Assembly: GCA_010094045.1 (NCBI GenBank)
Contig: ML986742.1
Location: forward strand, 15,833 to 79,832
From: Lojkania enalia
Taxonomy: Eukaryota > Ascomycota > Dothideomycetes > Pleosporales
DNA length: 64,000 bases
Direction of reading: 5' to 3'
Below are positions 47,994-60,690 of the stretch, piece after piece. Within the stretch, counting starts at the first letter, position 1. The number at the start of each line of letters is the position of its first letter. Made by a program: the position numbers and the translations under genes. The notes under the pieces were generated by a model. The model did no database searches and was not told where the DNA came from. It saw only the letters and a list, made by a program, of their open reading frames with translations.

Positions 47994-48972
47994 GTTAGCG
48001 AAGCAATGGGATTTTATGTTATTTTTGTGATGGAAGAGATAAGCTCAATTTTCTCTACGCGTGGCTTCCCTTACCTTTTCCTCATTATAGATAGGTTGTC
48101 GCTACTGGTACGACGCAGGCCGGCTTGAGCGACATATTACCCCTTTATTCGTATTTTCTCTCGTATATCTTTCATATTACATGCAGTTGAAGGTTTCCAG
48201 GGGGTCTAGGAAACGATGTTTTGCGTATTTGGAAAGTCTTTTGCTAGATCTCAATCAGTATCCAAAATTAAGGCTTCCGCTATCGATCAACCTGAGTAGT
48301 ACAAAGTATCTAAACCAATTTAGAATCTGCAACATTGATCTTCAATCTACGCATCTACCTTCATACACGTATCCTCCAGTTTGCTACACGCCCTCTCCGT
48401 ATCACTCATAATTACTTCAAACGGTCCTCAACTCGTCAAATCCAAACGCCCACACCCCAACCCCACCACCGCTCACACTTGGCTTCCCTCACATATATCG
48501 CATGCTCATCCCAAACAACCCCCAATTCCCTATATATCCACGATTCTCGTTTGCTTGTCGCCTTCCCTATCCACTAATCCAATCCAATCCATCCCCGCAC
48601 TAAACACTCTCGTCCACAAACTCTTCCGCAAACCAAGCTCAACCCTAAGCCCCGACCTCTTCCTAACATTCGGTTATACGAGCCAATATCCAAGCCACAG
48701 GTCGCTGTATCAACGTGCTGGCTATGTATCATTGTCAACTTGCCGGCGACAAGGATGGATCCTATATTAGTGATAAGTGTTAAGAGAGCTGTGCTCTATG
48801 CAGGAAAACTAAAAAATGAAAATACACCGTTTAGATCTATGATATGCATAAAATATACCCCTCAAAACCAACATTCCTCATCACGCACAACCGCTCAACT
48901 CACCTTTTGGCAAACCCTCCTTCGATAAGTTCCAACGCCCTGTAACATAAATCCTACCATAAAACCCCCTAG

Positions 48973-49013
<41 letters not shown>

Positions 49014-50077
49014 TACAACGTCAGAAATGTGTCTCCTCCTCTATATAACACCAACCTGTCACCCCCGCGCCATAGAAACTATCTTCCGCCCCTGCCATCT
49101 CTCCTTACACCATCCGCCCCTGCACCGTACGGCCTGGCCCCGGCCAGCACCGGGAGTAAATGATTCTCGTCCCCCCTGTGCACGACTGTGGAGCAAGAGG
49201 ATATATCCACCGATGTGCATGCGGTGCGTTGTTAAGGAACAAGGGATGAAATGAAAATAAGACAGTCAGGCGGAGGAAAGGAGCTCTAAGATGAATAGAT
49301 AGAACAGTTTGGTATTGCAGAGTAATTATCACGATGCTAGGATTTTACGGAAATTCAAATTCATTGTAGCTCTGTAGTGGTTGTATCCATATGTGTATAA
49401 GACGGCTTAGAGGTAAATATATATGAAAAGCAGGACTTGAATAACTTTTATTAAAATATAGGTCGATAAATATGCCTCTCAACAGTTTTCTTAGAGTCCT
49501 TATACGTGGAATTGTATTCATCTATTTTAGGTATCAGGGCAGATTAGGAGAGCTGCGTTGATTGATATCTATGAAGGATCGAGGGTATTCATACACTCTA
49601 TCTTAGTGTCGCATGATATTAAGGCTCGTCCTCAATAGGAACCGTGCCTTGTGTAACATTACAATTTTCCCTTTTTTGGGGGGAGCGGGGGGGAAATTTC
49701 AAGATTACGTGATTCGCAGGGTGAAGAACGACAGATACCATTATTTTTAAGAATGATTGCATTACCGAAGATGGTAATAAGGTATGTACTTATTACGAAG
49801 CTAGCAAGGGAAATTAAAAAAGTACGGATAGAACGCCATTAAGCAGTGTTGATAAATACATTTGAAATGGAGAGTATAATCCTGAGTAGTTAGTCCCCAA
49901 TAAATCTTCAATAGGACGGCATAACTTGAAAACTCCAAGCAAAATCATCTCAAGCCAACTTTTAATTACTAAGAAATTTATATACAAACCTCAAACTCCA
50001 ACCAACCTGCATATACACATACCCTCAATTCTCTACATCCACAGAACATGAAAAATTCCCCTCCTATAACATATTCT
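47994..50077. other. Intergenic, increasingly AT-rich
   Basis: Two kb with no credible gene. From about 49370 to 50000 it is AT-rich but without the retroelement-like peptide remains seen at the left end. It contains the CAT microsatellite listed separately. Confidence 0.5.
48973..49009 (+). repeat. (CAT)n microsatellite
   Basis: Twelve uninterrupted CAT units; intergenic. Confidence 0.95.
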
Positions 50078-50176
50078 CTACGTCCACCTCTTCCCAAGGC
50101 TAGCTGTCGCATCCGCATCCTCAGGACTATTCTCCCTTAATGCCGCAAGAATTCCTGCCACATCATCCTATCGTTT
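50078..50176 (-). pseudogene. Stranded fourth repeat of the peptide precursor
   Basis: Directly downstream of the precursor's stop codon and in the same frame, the sequence continues as a fourth repeat: stop-KR-stop-DDVAGILAALRENSPEDADA, then TASLGKRWT-stop. Two TAG codons (at 50179-50177 and 50170-50168) stand where CAG or GAG codons would be expected from the other repeats. It is the remains of a longer precursor, or would be read only by stop-codon readthrough. Confidence 0.8.
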
Positions 50177-50584
50177 CTAGATCGCCGCGTCTGCTGCGTC
50201 GGCATCCTGGGGACTATTCTCCCTCAGTGCAGCGATGATGCTTGCTACATCATCCTGGGCTTCCGCCTCGCGCTTCGCAGCAGCAGCCGCTGCATCCGCG
50301 TCCTCGGGGTTATTCTCACGGAGAGCGGCGAGGATAGATGACAGGTCATCCTGGGGCTGTGGTGCGCGCTTGAATTTAACTTTTAGAGCCGCAGCAGCGG
50401 CGTCGGCGTCCTCGGGGCTATTTTCACGGAGGGCGGCAAGGATGCTGGATACCTCGTCTTGAGGGTCGCGTTTCACTGCCCAATTTTAGAAGACGCGGTA
50501 GACAATGAAAGAAAGTAGCGCACTAGAAGCTGCGAAGGCTGCGCTAGAAAGAGACGCAACGGTGATAATGGCTGAGAATTTCAT
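50177..50584 (-). CDS. Secreted Kex2-site repeat peptide precursor (119 aa, 2 exons)
   Basis: Exons 50584-50524 and 50475-50177; the 48-bp intron (GTGCGC...GGGCAG) splits the ATG codon of Met21. Exon 1 gives a signal peptide, MKFSAIITVASLSSAAFAAS. The mature part is three tandem copies of a unit of about 30 residues, each preceded by Lys-Arg (residues 22-23, 56-57, 88-89): [DE]-[DV]-x-S-[IL]-[IL]-A-A-L-R-E-N-[SN]-P-x-D-A-D-A. The third copy begins EAEA, a Ste13-type dipeptidyl site. This is the design of Kex2-processed secreted peptides (mating-factor-like or KEP/dikaritin precursors). The core has no Trp or Cys as in alpha-pheromones and no Tyr as in known cyclic dikaritins, and no UstY-type DUF3328 oxidase gene lies nearby, so its product is unassigned. 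TATA-like AATATATAC at about 50735-50743. See also the stranded fourth repeat. Confidence 0.85.
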
Positions 50585-52167
50585 TTTTGCTGATTAGGGT
50601 ATAGACGAAGAGATGTATGTGTATGAAATCAAGACAAGACAGAATATAGACAAGAAAGTGTAGTGAGCGTGACCTGCACGGGAATTCAAATGCTGTAGTT
50701 GGGTTGGAGATGGTGATGGCCTGGCTAAGATGTCGGAATATATACATGTACGGCTGGAGACCATATTCACAAGCTTCTGACCGAGGCTGTCCGTCATCGG
50801 TTTGCAAATAGGTGTCAAGTTTCACGGGATCTCAGTAGCCGTGCAGCAACATCCCGATCTGAAGTGCCCAAAGCATCATATATTATAACAGAAACATGGA
50901 GCGCCCAGCTTGTTTAGTTTGCTGCGTCCAGATTCGGTATCCTGTTTTGCGTTGTCGTGAGGCGCTTGTTGTTTTGGGGCGATGCTGAAACATCATGGAA
51001 ACGCGATCATGGCCTAGAGCCCGGCCCAACGTCTCGATGCAACGATATAGCTATTCCTGAAGTGGCATAAATGATTGGGGTGGCTGAGTCGAATCTATAG
51101 TCTGACATGTCTCGCTCCAAATCGATTTATGAAGGGAAAAACCGTGCCGAATGACCTACCCGCCGTGAAGCTTGTTATTGCAAATTATATATCGTTAACC
51201 ATCTCCGTACATGGAAAAGAGCTTGTATAGGTCACCGCATGTCTCAATGAGGATGCTTAGAGCGTATCTATAGCGAGGGACTGCTATTTGGGTAGGATGC
51301 GGGGCTGGTGGGAGTGGGCATTAACGACGTAACGAGAAGAGGGCTGAATGTAAAACCTCTTATATCTGATTATTAGCAAAGGAGTGTCGGCTTTTAGGAA
51401 TACTAGCTTACCATTGCTTTGCGGGAAGATTCTTAGATTGGTGTGGGAGGGAGGTCAGAGCTCGCTCTACCCTCCCATATCGTGAAAGCTGAGAGAAGGT
51501 ATCTCTAGCAGCTCAGGAAGCCATAATACGAGCTACAGCTTCCATAATCATTTCTAAGTACTTAGTCGTAGCTATTAAGATGAGCTTTTTGTTTATAGAA
51601 GCTCTCCGCAGAAGCGGAGCGAGCTCCACCCCTCTACTGGCATCTTCAGCCTGCCCGGAAATAAAGCAATTAGAGGTAATATGCATCTTCTTAAGTAATT
51701 GATGCGAGCGAGATGCCTCATCAGGCATGTGTGATGTGGGGAAGGTGACTGGAAGCTTTGCACCTAAGGAGTGAGGTTGAACCAAAAGCTTGGCGGCTGC
51801 GGGAGCTGACCAGCTCAGCATCGAGCTGAACGGCCAATATCTACGCCAAACCGCCGCATTGGCATCAGAGAGGCTCGGGATTAGTTTTTTACACTTAACC
51901 GAGCCAATTGACTTCATTACGAGACATCTTGGGCACATCACGGCAGAGGAAAGAGCTCCGGACCAGACCTCGGGAATCAGATTAAGCGCAATTCAATAAG
52001 AGCAGTGAAGTGGGATCTCGCTCCTCAGATTGCTTGATCTAAAGTACATGTTTTACACAATCTGACCGGCCACTAGACTTAAGAAAAGAGATGTCGTCCT
52101 GTATGCACACCCATCCCGCAGAATTTTCCACCCCGAGTGACCAGAGTGCCCAATGCAATGCACCGCT
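50585..52167. other. Mostly empty; one doubtful ORF at 51513-51938 (-)
   Basis: The - strand frame 51938-51513 starts with an ATG (MCPRCLVMKS) and has a protein-like second half (GAKLPVTFPTSHMPDEASRS, then LLRRASINKKLILIATTKYL and MEAVARIMAS). I recognise no family and see no flanking exons, so it may be an exon of a decayed gene. The remainder is the promoter of the peptide-precursor gene and the 3' flank of atp9. Confidence 0.3.
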
Positions 52168-54212
<2,045 letters not shown>

Positions 54213-54509
54213 ATGCCCGAGCCCTTTCAGCCACGTTCGGTTCCTGCAGAGGCGCAGTCCTTGGCAAGGGCCATTGATAGTCCAACCAACCGCGATGAGG
54301 CTCAACTCCAGTCAGGTATAGCCGATTCCTACGACATTTCCTCCTCAAAATACGGAGATCGGGCTTTTACAGGCAGCCACACTGCCAATGAAAATGCTTC
54401 CAACGTCCAAGAACATCTCTCATCTCTCCGCGTTACTACTCCATCCATGCGGACTAGGGTCACGCACTCGACTATGTTCCCAGTCAAACTCCAGGAGCGT
54501 TGCGGCTAA
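54213..54509 (+). CDS. Small Ser-rich hypothetical protein (98 aa)
   Basis: Single-exon ORF with an ATG after a C-rich leader typical of fungal transcripts. Translation is polar (MPEPFQPRSVPAEAQSLARA, then SYDISSSKYGDRAFTGSHTA), with no signal peptide, Cys pairs or membrane segment. Unrecognised. It could be a lineage-specific protein or a chance frame; it lies about 210 bases ahead of the astacin gene, close to that gene's promoter, which argues for caution. Confidence 0.3.
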   Translation: MPEPFQPRSVPAEAQSLARAIDSPTNRDEAQLQSGIADSYDISSSKYGDRAFTGSHTANENASNVQEHLSSLRVTTPSMRTRVTHSTMFPVKLQERCG

Positions 54510-54630
54510 TAATAGTGTTCGCCGTATGGGTGTTGATATGCAAAACTCTATTCAGCTTCAGCTTTGTGAATTTTTCTAAGTGTCAAGAAGGAACTGTGAT
54601 CTCAACTAGTAGCAGGTGCCAGTTAAAAAG

Positions 54631-54638
54631 TATATAAT
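54631..54638 (+). promoter_or_regulatory. TATA box of the astacin gene
   Basis: TATATAAT lies 80 bases ahead of the start codon, followed by a pyrimidine-rich leader (TCTATCTTTACCTCTATCTA), the normal pattern for a strongly expressed fungal secreted-enzyme gene. Confidence 0.55.
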
Positions 54639-54717
54639 GTCATATCCGGCCCTTGCTTGAATCCATCAGGGCGCTTTGCTTTCTATCTTTACCTCTATCT
54701 ATATCTAGTCACTCATT

Positions 54718-55943
54718 ATGCGGTCCATCACTCTTTTCCACTCGTTCATTCTTTTCTTAACTCTTGGTCATGCTGCCCCAAGCTCTCCCTTAGATATTGA
54801 TGAGCGAGCACTCACCCTAGACATCGACTTTTCCGCTCTTCTACCCATCAACAAGAACTTCACCCAGCTCACCATCTCAGATGCATTCTACGGCACCCGC
54901 GAGGTCAGCTACTTCCTGACCAGCACAGGCAAAGCCGTCATTGACGGCGACGTCCTGTATGGCAACGAGGACGAGCTCCTTAGCCACCGCCCTGGAAACA
55001 ATCCCTTAATCCCCCGTGCTTTCTCAGCCGTTAATAAGAAGTGGCCCGGTGCAAAGATCAAGTATAAATATGCCTCGAACGACGCGGAGAATAAGCTTAA
55101 GAGCATTATTAATGATGCTATTAAGCGCTGGAAAGATGGTGCTGCTTGGTTAACATTTGAGCGCATCACGCCTAATAATAACGATGCGAAGAACGGGGTT
55201 CTGACTATCTCGGCGACGGACTGCGATGGCTGCAATGCGCACATCGGATACCAGAATTCGCACCGGCGCATGAATCTGCAGCGGGGCTGTTCGACCGGCG
55301 GAGGGCACTGCGGCGTGAATGAAGCAGTGCATGAATTCGGTCATGTACTCGGTATGTAGTATACACAATACAGTTCCCACAAGATTTGCGGATTTGGGGG
55401 ATTAATGGGGGATTAGGTCTATACCACGAACACCAACGCCCCGACCGCGAAACAACAGTTAAATACCAATGCGCCAGCCTCGAACCCGCCTGTACCAACA
55501 TGCCGTCCGGAAAAACATGCTGCAGCACCAACCTCCCATCGCCCTGCTGCAAATCCCGCAGCAACTTCGCCATCATCAACAACGGCGACGCATCGGGAGC
55601 ATACGACGTCGGCTCCGTGATGCAGTACCGTAGCAACGCGTTCGCGAAGTCTGGCAAGAAGACCCTAGTCCCAGCGAAGAGTGGGGTGGTGGTGCCGGCG
55701 AGTAATCCGGGAGTGCCGTCAAAGGGGGATTTTGAGCGGCTATGCAAGATTTATAATGAGCAGTGTGATAAGGCGAAGACGTGCAGGCAGAACGGGTGTC
55801 CGGTGTCGTGCCCGAATATTAGGCCATGTGCAAGTCAGAGAATGTGTACGGGCGCGCCTGAGCCGCCATTTTGCTGTTTTGCGGCGGTGGAGAATGCGCT
55901 TTGCCAGCAGCGGAAGAGGAAGTGCCAAAGTTTGGGGTGCTAG
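54718..55943 (+). CDS. Secreted astacin-type (M12A) zinc metalloprotease (386 aa, 2 exons)
   Basis: Exons 54718-55351 and 55417-55943; the 65-bp intron splits the Gly codon inside the zinc-binding motif. A secreted endoprotease. Signal peptide: MRSITLFHSFILFLTLGHAA. The peptidase domain carries the full astacin signature HEFGHVLG-LYHEHQRPDR, with zinc ligands His205, His209 and His215 and catalytic Glu206. The Met-turn is SVMQY (Met280, and Tyr282 as the fifth ligand). A propeptide precedes the domain (DIDERALTLDIDFSALLPIN). The C-terminal 55 residues are Cys-rich (KTCRQNGCPVSCPNIRPCAS, then CTGAPEPPFCCF and CQSLGC), a disulphide-bonded extension of unknown role, perhaps substrate or wall binding. 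There are extra cysteines inside the catalytic domain as well. Astacins are patchily distributed in fungi and are often secreted digestive or host-contact enzymes. Confidence 0.92.
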
Positions 55944-57780
55944 TGTCTGGGGTGCTTTATCCTGTCGTTACATCTCTTTTCCAACAGCTATTGTCTTTCT
56001 TTGCGCGGCTATAGCGCTTCCAGCGTATTGTCGTCCCTCGTTTATATGTTTAGAGAAGCGAGTATATCTTATCCATTCGTTCTTTTCTAAAAAAGGAATC
56101 TTTACTACGGTTGGGTTTTGAGATCTTTGACCACCACCATTCATACCCGCCGATCTAGCAAACCCATTCCCTGATATTGCCCCTCCACTCTGTATTCATT
56201 TAGTGGAAGCCGAATTACGGTATCATATTATTTACTCCATTCCACACTCCTCCCTCACAGCCGTCCACTTGTATATCATCACATTGTGTCGTAATAACCG
56301 AACAACGGGAGAAGCAAAGCAAACCCCAAGGCGAAATCCTAAGTATAAATACTTGCACTATAATTACCAAAGATCCGTATTCATCATTCCGTACACAAAC
56401 GAGTCCCAAGCACTCATCCAACACCATATCACACAGGACCATAATACAAAGACTTGATAGAACACGCCGGAATAGTGGTACCCAAGCCATTACGCCGTCA
56501 GATAGACATTATGTATAGTTACATAGTAGCATTGTAGTAATAATCTAGTCTGGTCTGTCTAGCCGGCCTGTTCAAGCGGTAGCTCTATGTGTGGTATGAT
56601 TTAGATTTATCGATTGATTGGCTTATGTGGGAATGATGCTGTAGTCGCTCGAGCACGAGATTAGATATTAGCGCATACGTAGCTTCAGTGCAAGATGTAG
56701 TTTGCTAGGCAGCACGTCCCCCGCTTCGCCACATAACTTACCTAGCGTATATCGTAGAAAGCGGCGGTGCCTGTCTCCCAGACATGTTCTCCATCCCATA
56801 GAACTAGGCTATCTTGTAGCCTCTTTCGTGCATGTAACCCCTCATTCTTTACTTTAGCGATGCACACACATCGTATATATATCCGGCGGGGCGCCAGGCA
56901 TCTTTCACCGAAGGAAGCCATGAGATGAGAATGGCATTTATGTCCGCATACCCCCATCCACGCCTCGGGATATATACTCTCCCATCAAAATTTAGCCTTT
57001 AGACGGAAAAGTGGACTTATTTTGTGCTCGAAGGAGTTGTTTTTGTTGCGTGTGGTGCGTGCGCGCGGTATCTAGCGGTGGCAGTTTGAGGACCTTGAGG
57101 ATTGCATCTGTATTTCATTTATTACTTTGAAGAGATGAGATGAGAATAAGGGATGAGGAGAGATGGATAGGATATCGGTGCAAGGAAAACTGCTAAAGGA
57201 CCCCGCCTCGATATACGTAGAACAGCAATACAACTATGCCACCGCACTTCCTCCCCCAAAACAGAAGAATCCCGGAACGCTCCTCCACGTAGCAAGTAAC
57301 GTAGAAATCCCCTGTCTAAATCAAAATTGTTTACTATACATTATCCCTTTCGCGGTGTCTGTCATTCAATTTCCCTCCCCCCTTCCACCCTATAGAGAGA
57401 GGGAGAACCAGTATCTTGAACCTCATACTCTCCCCCGCTCTCCGCAAAACCTCGCTCGCGCAATCCTACACTGGCATAACATTCTCTGCGAGTTTCCTAG
57501 TCGGGGAACCGAGGACGCATCACCAGCTAGGCGTAATTAGTCCGGGGCGTTCTAGGGTGTCAAAAAAAAAAAAAAGAAAAAAAAGAAAAAAAAAAGACGG
57601 CTCATGGTCCTCCGTCTTGTCTAGAACGTAGAAATTGTGGTCTGCATGCCGGGCGCCGATTCCCGTTTATCTTCGGGGTTGGAAGCCGGTGTGACAAGGG
57701 AGAGCGGAGCAATATTGTAAACTGTATCGCCATCTCCCTCGCCCATCTCTCCCACCGCTGCCTCTCCAGCCGCGCCATCT
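55944..57780. other. Intergenic, no confident gene
   Basis: 3' flank of the astacin gene and further non-coding DNA. An A-rich tract with interspersed G (about 57560-57597) precedes a frame on the - strand (57793-57602) that lacks recognisable content. Confidence 0.45.
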
Positions 57781-58200
57781 CTACCCAAATCACGCAACTC
57801 TCACAATGCGGCAGCGAGCCAGAGGCTAAGGTACTCCGCGTCGGGCACGCTCCGGTTCTAGGTGCCCAAAGACCAGAACGTGAAAATTATGCTCAGGAAA
57901 CGGAATCCCGGTGCCGTGATTATGAACTACGTTTCCCTTATCCTGGATATGCTGTCCGAAATTAGGGTCCACGGGACCGTGGACATTGTGTTTGAGTACC
58001 GCGGGTAGGATGAGGGCGAGGACCCGGAGATAGATCCAGGGCTTTGAGAACGCGGTTTCGGGGTTTTGGCCGGATAGGGAGATGCTGAAGAGTGAATTGT
58101 TTTCTCTCCTGCTCTGCTGGTTCGATCTCGTGTCTAGTTTGCGGCGAGTGCTGATTGATGGTGTGATTGATAGTGAGGAGACCTGCAGGTTGGGAAGCTG
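57781..58200 (+). pseudogene. Decayed gene fragment with C-to-T type stops
   Basis: On the + strand, from about 57820 one frame reads as a coherent protein fragment interrupted by stops: LRYSASGTLRF-stop-VPKDQNVKIMLRKRNPGAVI, then MNYVSLILDMLSEIRVHGTV and DIVFEYRG-stop-DEGEDPEIDPGL-stop. A more distant part reads RRVLIDGVIDSEETCR. The stops are TAG/TGA where CAG/CGA would fit, which is what C-to-T mutation yields. No family recognised and no intact start. It is probably a former orphan or accessory gene. Confidence 0.45.
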
Positions 58201-58978
58201 AGGCCCGGGGAGTGAGATGGAGACGGGAAGATGGATGGGGGTATTGGGGTGGATTATGCGGGGGAGGAGGCGAGGGCGAGGGATGGTTGGTGGACGTTTG
58301 GATGACGGGATTTAGAGAAATTTATATTCATTGCGGAATTCCTATGCTACCGATGATAATGACAACTGCTGCTAGAAACGTTGGCCGACCGAAACGTACT
58401 CTCGATCAGGCTGTTACCTCTCTTGTCCCGATCATTCATATCACAATAGCGCCCATCAGGACCTAGGATTAGCATACAGTCACCTACAAATACACACTCA
58501 TTCTCAAATCCGATATCATCATTGCATTGCAATTAACCCAGACAGGACTTTTAATAACCTTTACATCTTGCCCAATGGTAATCCCACTCATCACATATCC
58601 TCTCCACCATAGCATTCCTCAAGGTAGAAACCCTCAACCTTCCAGCAATAACTCCCAAGCATCGCAAATTAAAAATAAATTAACAGTACACAGACCACAG
58701 CGCATGGCCAAAAGAAGCATAGTATTCAAACATTAGCGGCCTAGATGACCTAAGGGAGCTTTTGAGCGTCGACGCAGGAGCTCTAGTCGTTCGGGGTGAC
58801 GGAATTAGATAGCAGTGAAATAATAGGGAAATCAAAGGAAATTGGCTCGCTCCAGCACCGACCGCAGCGGCAGGAGGCACTTGGCCAACAGAAGGCCAGC
58901 GGAAAAAAACCGGTCGAAACCCCTCGTGCATAACATATCATTAGTCCGATAGAAAGGAAATGTCTTGTAGGAGCGGCA
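58201..58978. other. 3' flank of the GATA-factor gene
   Basis: No gene seen; probably the 3' UTR of the GATA-factor gene on the - strand and spacer DNA. Confidence 0.45.
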
Positions 58979-60690
58979 TCACTCCGCCATGGCGTGTATG
59001 GGTGCGCCGGCCTGGCTCTCATCGACGATGTCGCTGAGACGCATCTTCTTGTGTCGCGGACCCTCGCCCTCGAGCTCTTCAAGCCTCCTTTTCAGGTCGG
59101 CTTCCCGCTGCCTGGTCTCATCGAGCTCCGCTCTCAACTGGGCCTCTGTATCGCGGGCTCCCATCTCCAACCGCCTGGCCTCCTGCTCGCTTTGCTCGAG
59201 CTCGGTTACGCGTCCGCGGAAAAGGTCGTTGATCACTTCTAGTTCGCTGACCCGCGTCCTGAGAGAGGTGTTCTGGGCGGCCAGCGCGTCGTATGTGAGC
59301 GGTGGTTCGAGGTGGGAGCCGTTTATAGACGAAGTCGAGCCGGGCGATGGATGTCGAATGTTGAACTGGGGGAGTGAGGGGGAGTGGAACGCATCACTAT
59401 GGAGGGCGCCGTCGAACATGTGCTGAGGCGCGATGTTGGACGGATGCGACAGATTGGGCGTACCGGTGCGGGATATGGGAGATTGCGAGCGATCAGACAG
59501 GCCGGACGACATCTTGCCGGACGTGCGTCGGTGCTGGGCTAGAGCGGCCATGGTCGGGTCAGCGTCGGGGTGAGCAGCGGGCAGTCCATTGGCGTCAGCC
59601 GCCTGCAACGTGGTTAGAAGGCGCGAGAGAAGGAATTCGGCGTCTGCATACCTTCTTGCGTCCGCCAGGCCCGCCCGTCTTGACGCGGTTGCGGCTCTTG
59701 ATGACATCGGTCTTGAGCGAGATGGGCCGCGGTCGGCCGTGCAGCTTCAGGAAGAGACCGCAGGCGTTGCACAGCACAGAGCCGGACTCGTCGCGTCGCC
59801 AGAGCGGCGTGGTGCTCGTGGTGCAGTTCTGGCAGACAGGCTGCGCGGGATGTCAGTCAGAACAGCAGCTCGTACGTACCGGGCTCGGCGGTGTGGAAGC
59901 GGTGGTGAGGGTCTGCGGCAGGTCCACTGTTGCGTGCTATCGATTGCGGTGGTTGCGATAAGGATAAGAGCAAATCTTGCACACCACACTTCGAGGACAC
60001 ACAACACGGCGGCCGACGCGATGGAGACGACTTACCGGCGAGTTTGCCTGTCCGCCAGAGGTTGCGGGCGCGGCGGTTGCATAAGTCATGCTGTGGCCAT
60101 TGGAGGGTTTGCTGGAGGGACGTGTCAGTACCAAGTGCGAGGAGAAAAGTTCGAGGGGCGGGCGCCAAGCCACGATAAGGCCAGGGCACGGGACAAGGCC
60201 ATGCATGCCCTGCATCCAGGCCACCATACAGCCCTTGCCCATTCACCACCCTCGCCAGTAAGCCGTTACGTACCTGGGCGGCGGCGACGCCTTCTTCGGG
60301 GGCGTGTCTCTGCTGCCGCAATTATCATTACTGTCATTACTGGCTTTGTTCGTCGGCGGCGCGGGACTGGTGGATGTGGATGCTACTGAGGCCAGTGTCG
60401 ACAACGCTGGCAGCTGGATCGACGCATGGCTGCCGTGTCGGGCCTGTGAGAACGATGACACGGTCGACGTTGACGACGGCCGGGAGATTTCGTGCCCGAT
60501 GGACGGCAGCGCTGGCCGCTCGTCGAGTGTGGACGCCGTCTTGAACGCCGGCAGGTCAAGCACCTGCAGAATCGAAGGGCGGCGGAACGATTCAAGGGCC
60601 GTGGGCCGCGGGAGGATGGTGGTCGTCAGAGCGGAAGCCGTGGTGGAGGTATTAGGGCTGGAGAAACGCCTAGGTGCGCTTCTCACAGTC
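58979..60690 (-). CDS. areB: GATA transcription factor, AreB/ASD-4-like, 4 exons; 5' end uncertain
   Basis: Exons (5' end open, about 60690)-60274, 60111-60036, 59840-59652 and 59602-58979; introns of 162, 195 and 49 bp. A nuclear regulator of nitrogen-catabolite genes that counteracts or joins AreA at GATA sites. The single zinc finger (CX2CX17CX2C) in exon 3 reads [20 protein letters not shown] then [20 protein letters not shown], followed by the basic [13 protein letters not shown]-terminal leucine-zipper-like coiled coil ([20 protein letters not shown], then RLEELEGEG) is the mark of AreB/NreB/ASD-4, Dal80 and Gzf3. The Ser/Pro-rich first exon ([20 protein letters not shown], then [16 protein letters not shown]) is in frame but contains no ATG. 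The first in-frame ATG is at 60089 in exon 2 (MTYATAAP). Non-AUG initiation or an unseen upstream exon is needed to use exon 1. Confidence 0.85.

Noticed and set aside
50177..50584. Mating alpha-pheromone or dikaritin cluster precursor
   Set aside because: The Kex2/Ste13 design fits, but the core lacks the Trp/Cys of alpha-pheromones and the Tyr of known dikaritins, and no oxidase or transporter gene is adjacent.
59589..60389. Long + strand frame across the GATA-factor gene
   Set aside because: It is antisense to the zinc-finger exons and introns, whose splice sites and family motifs are clear.
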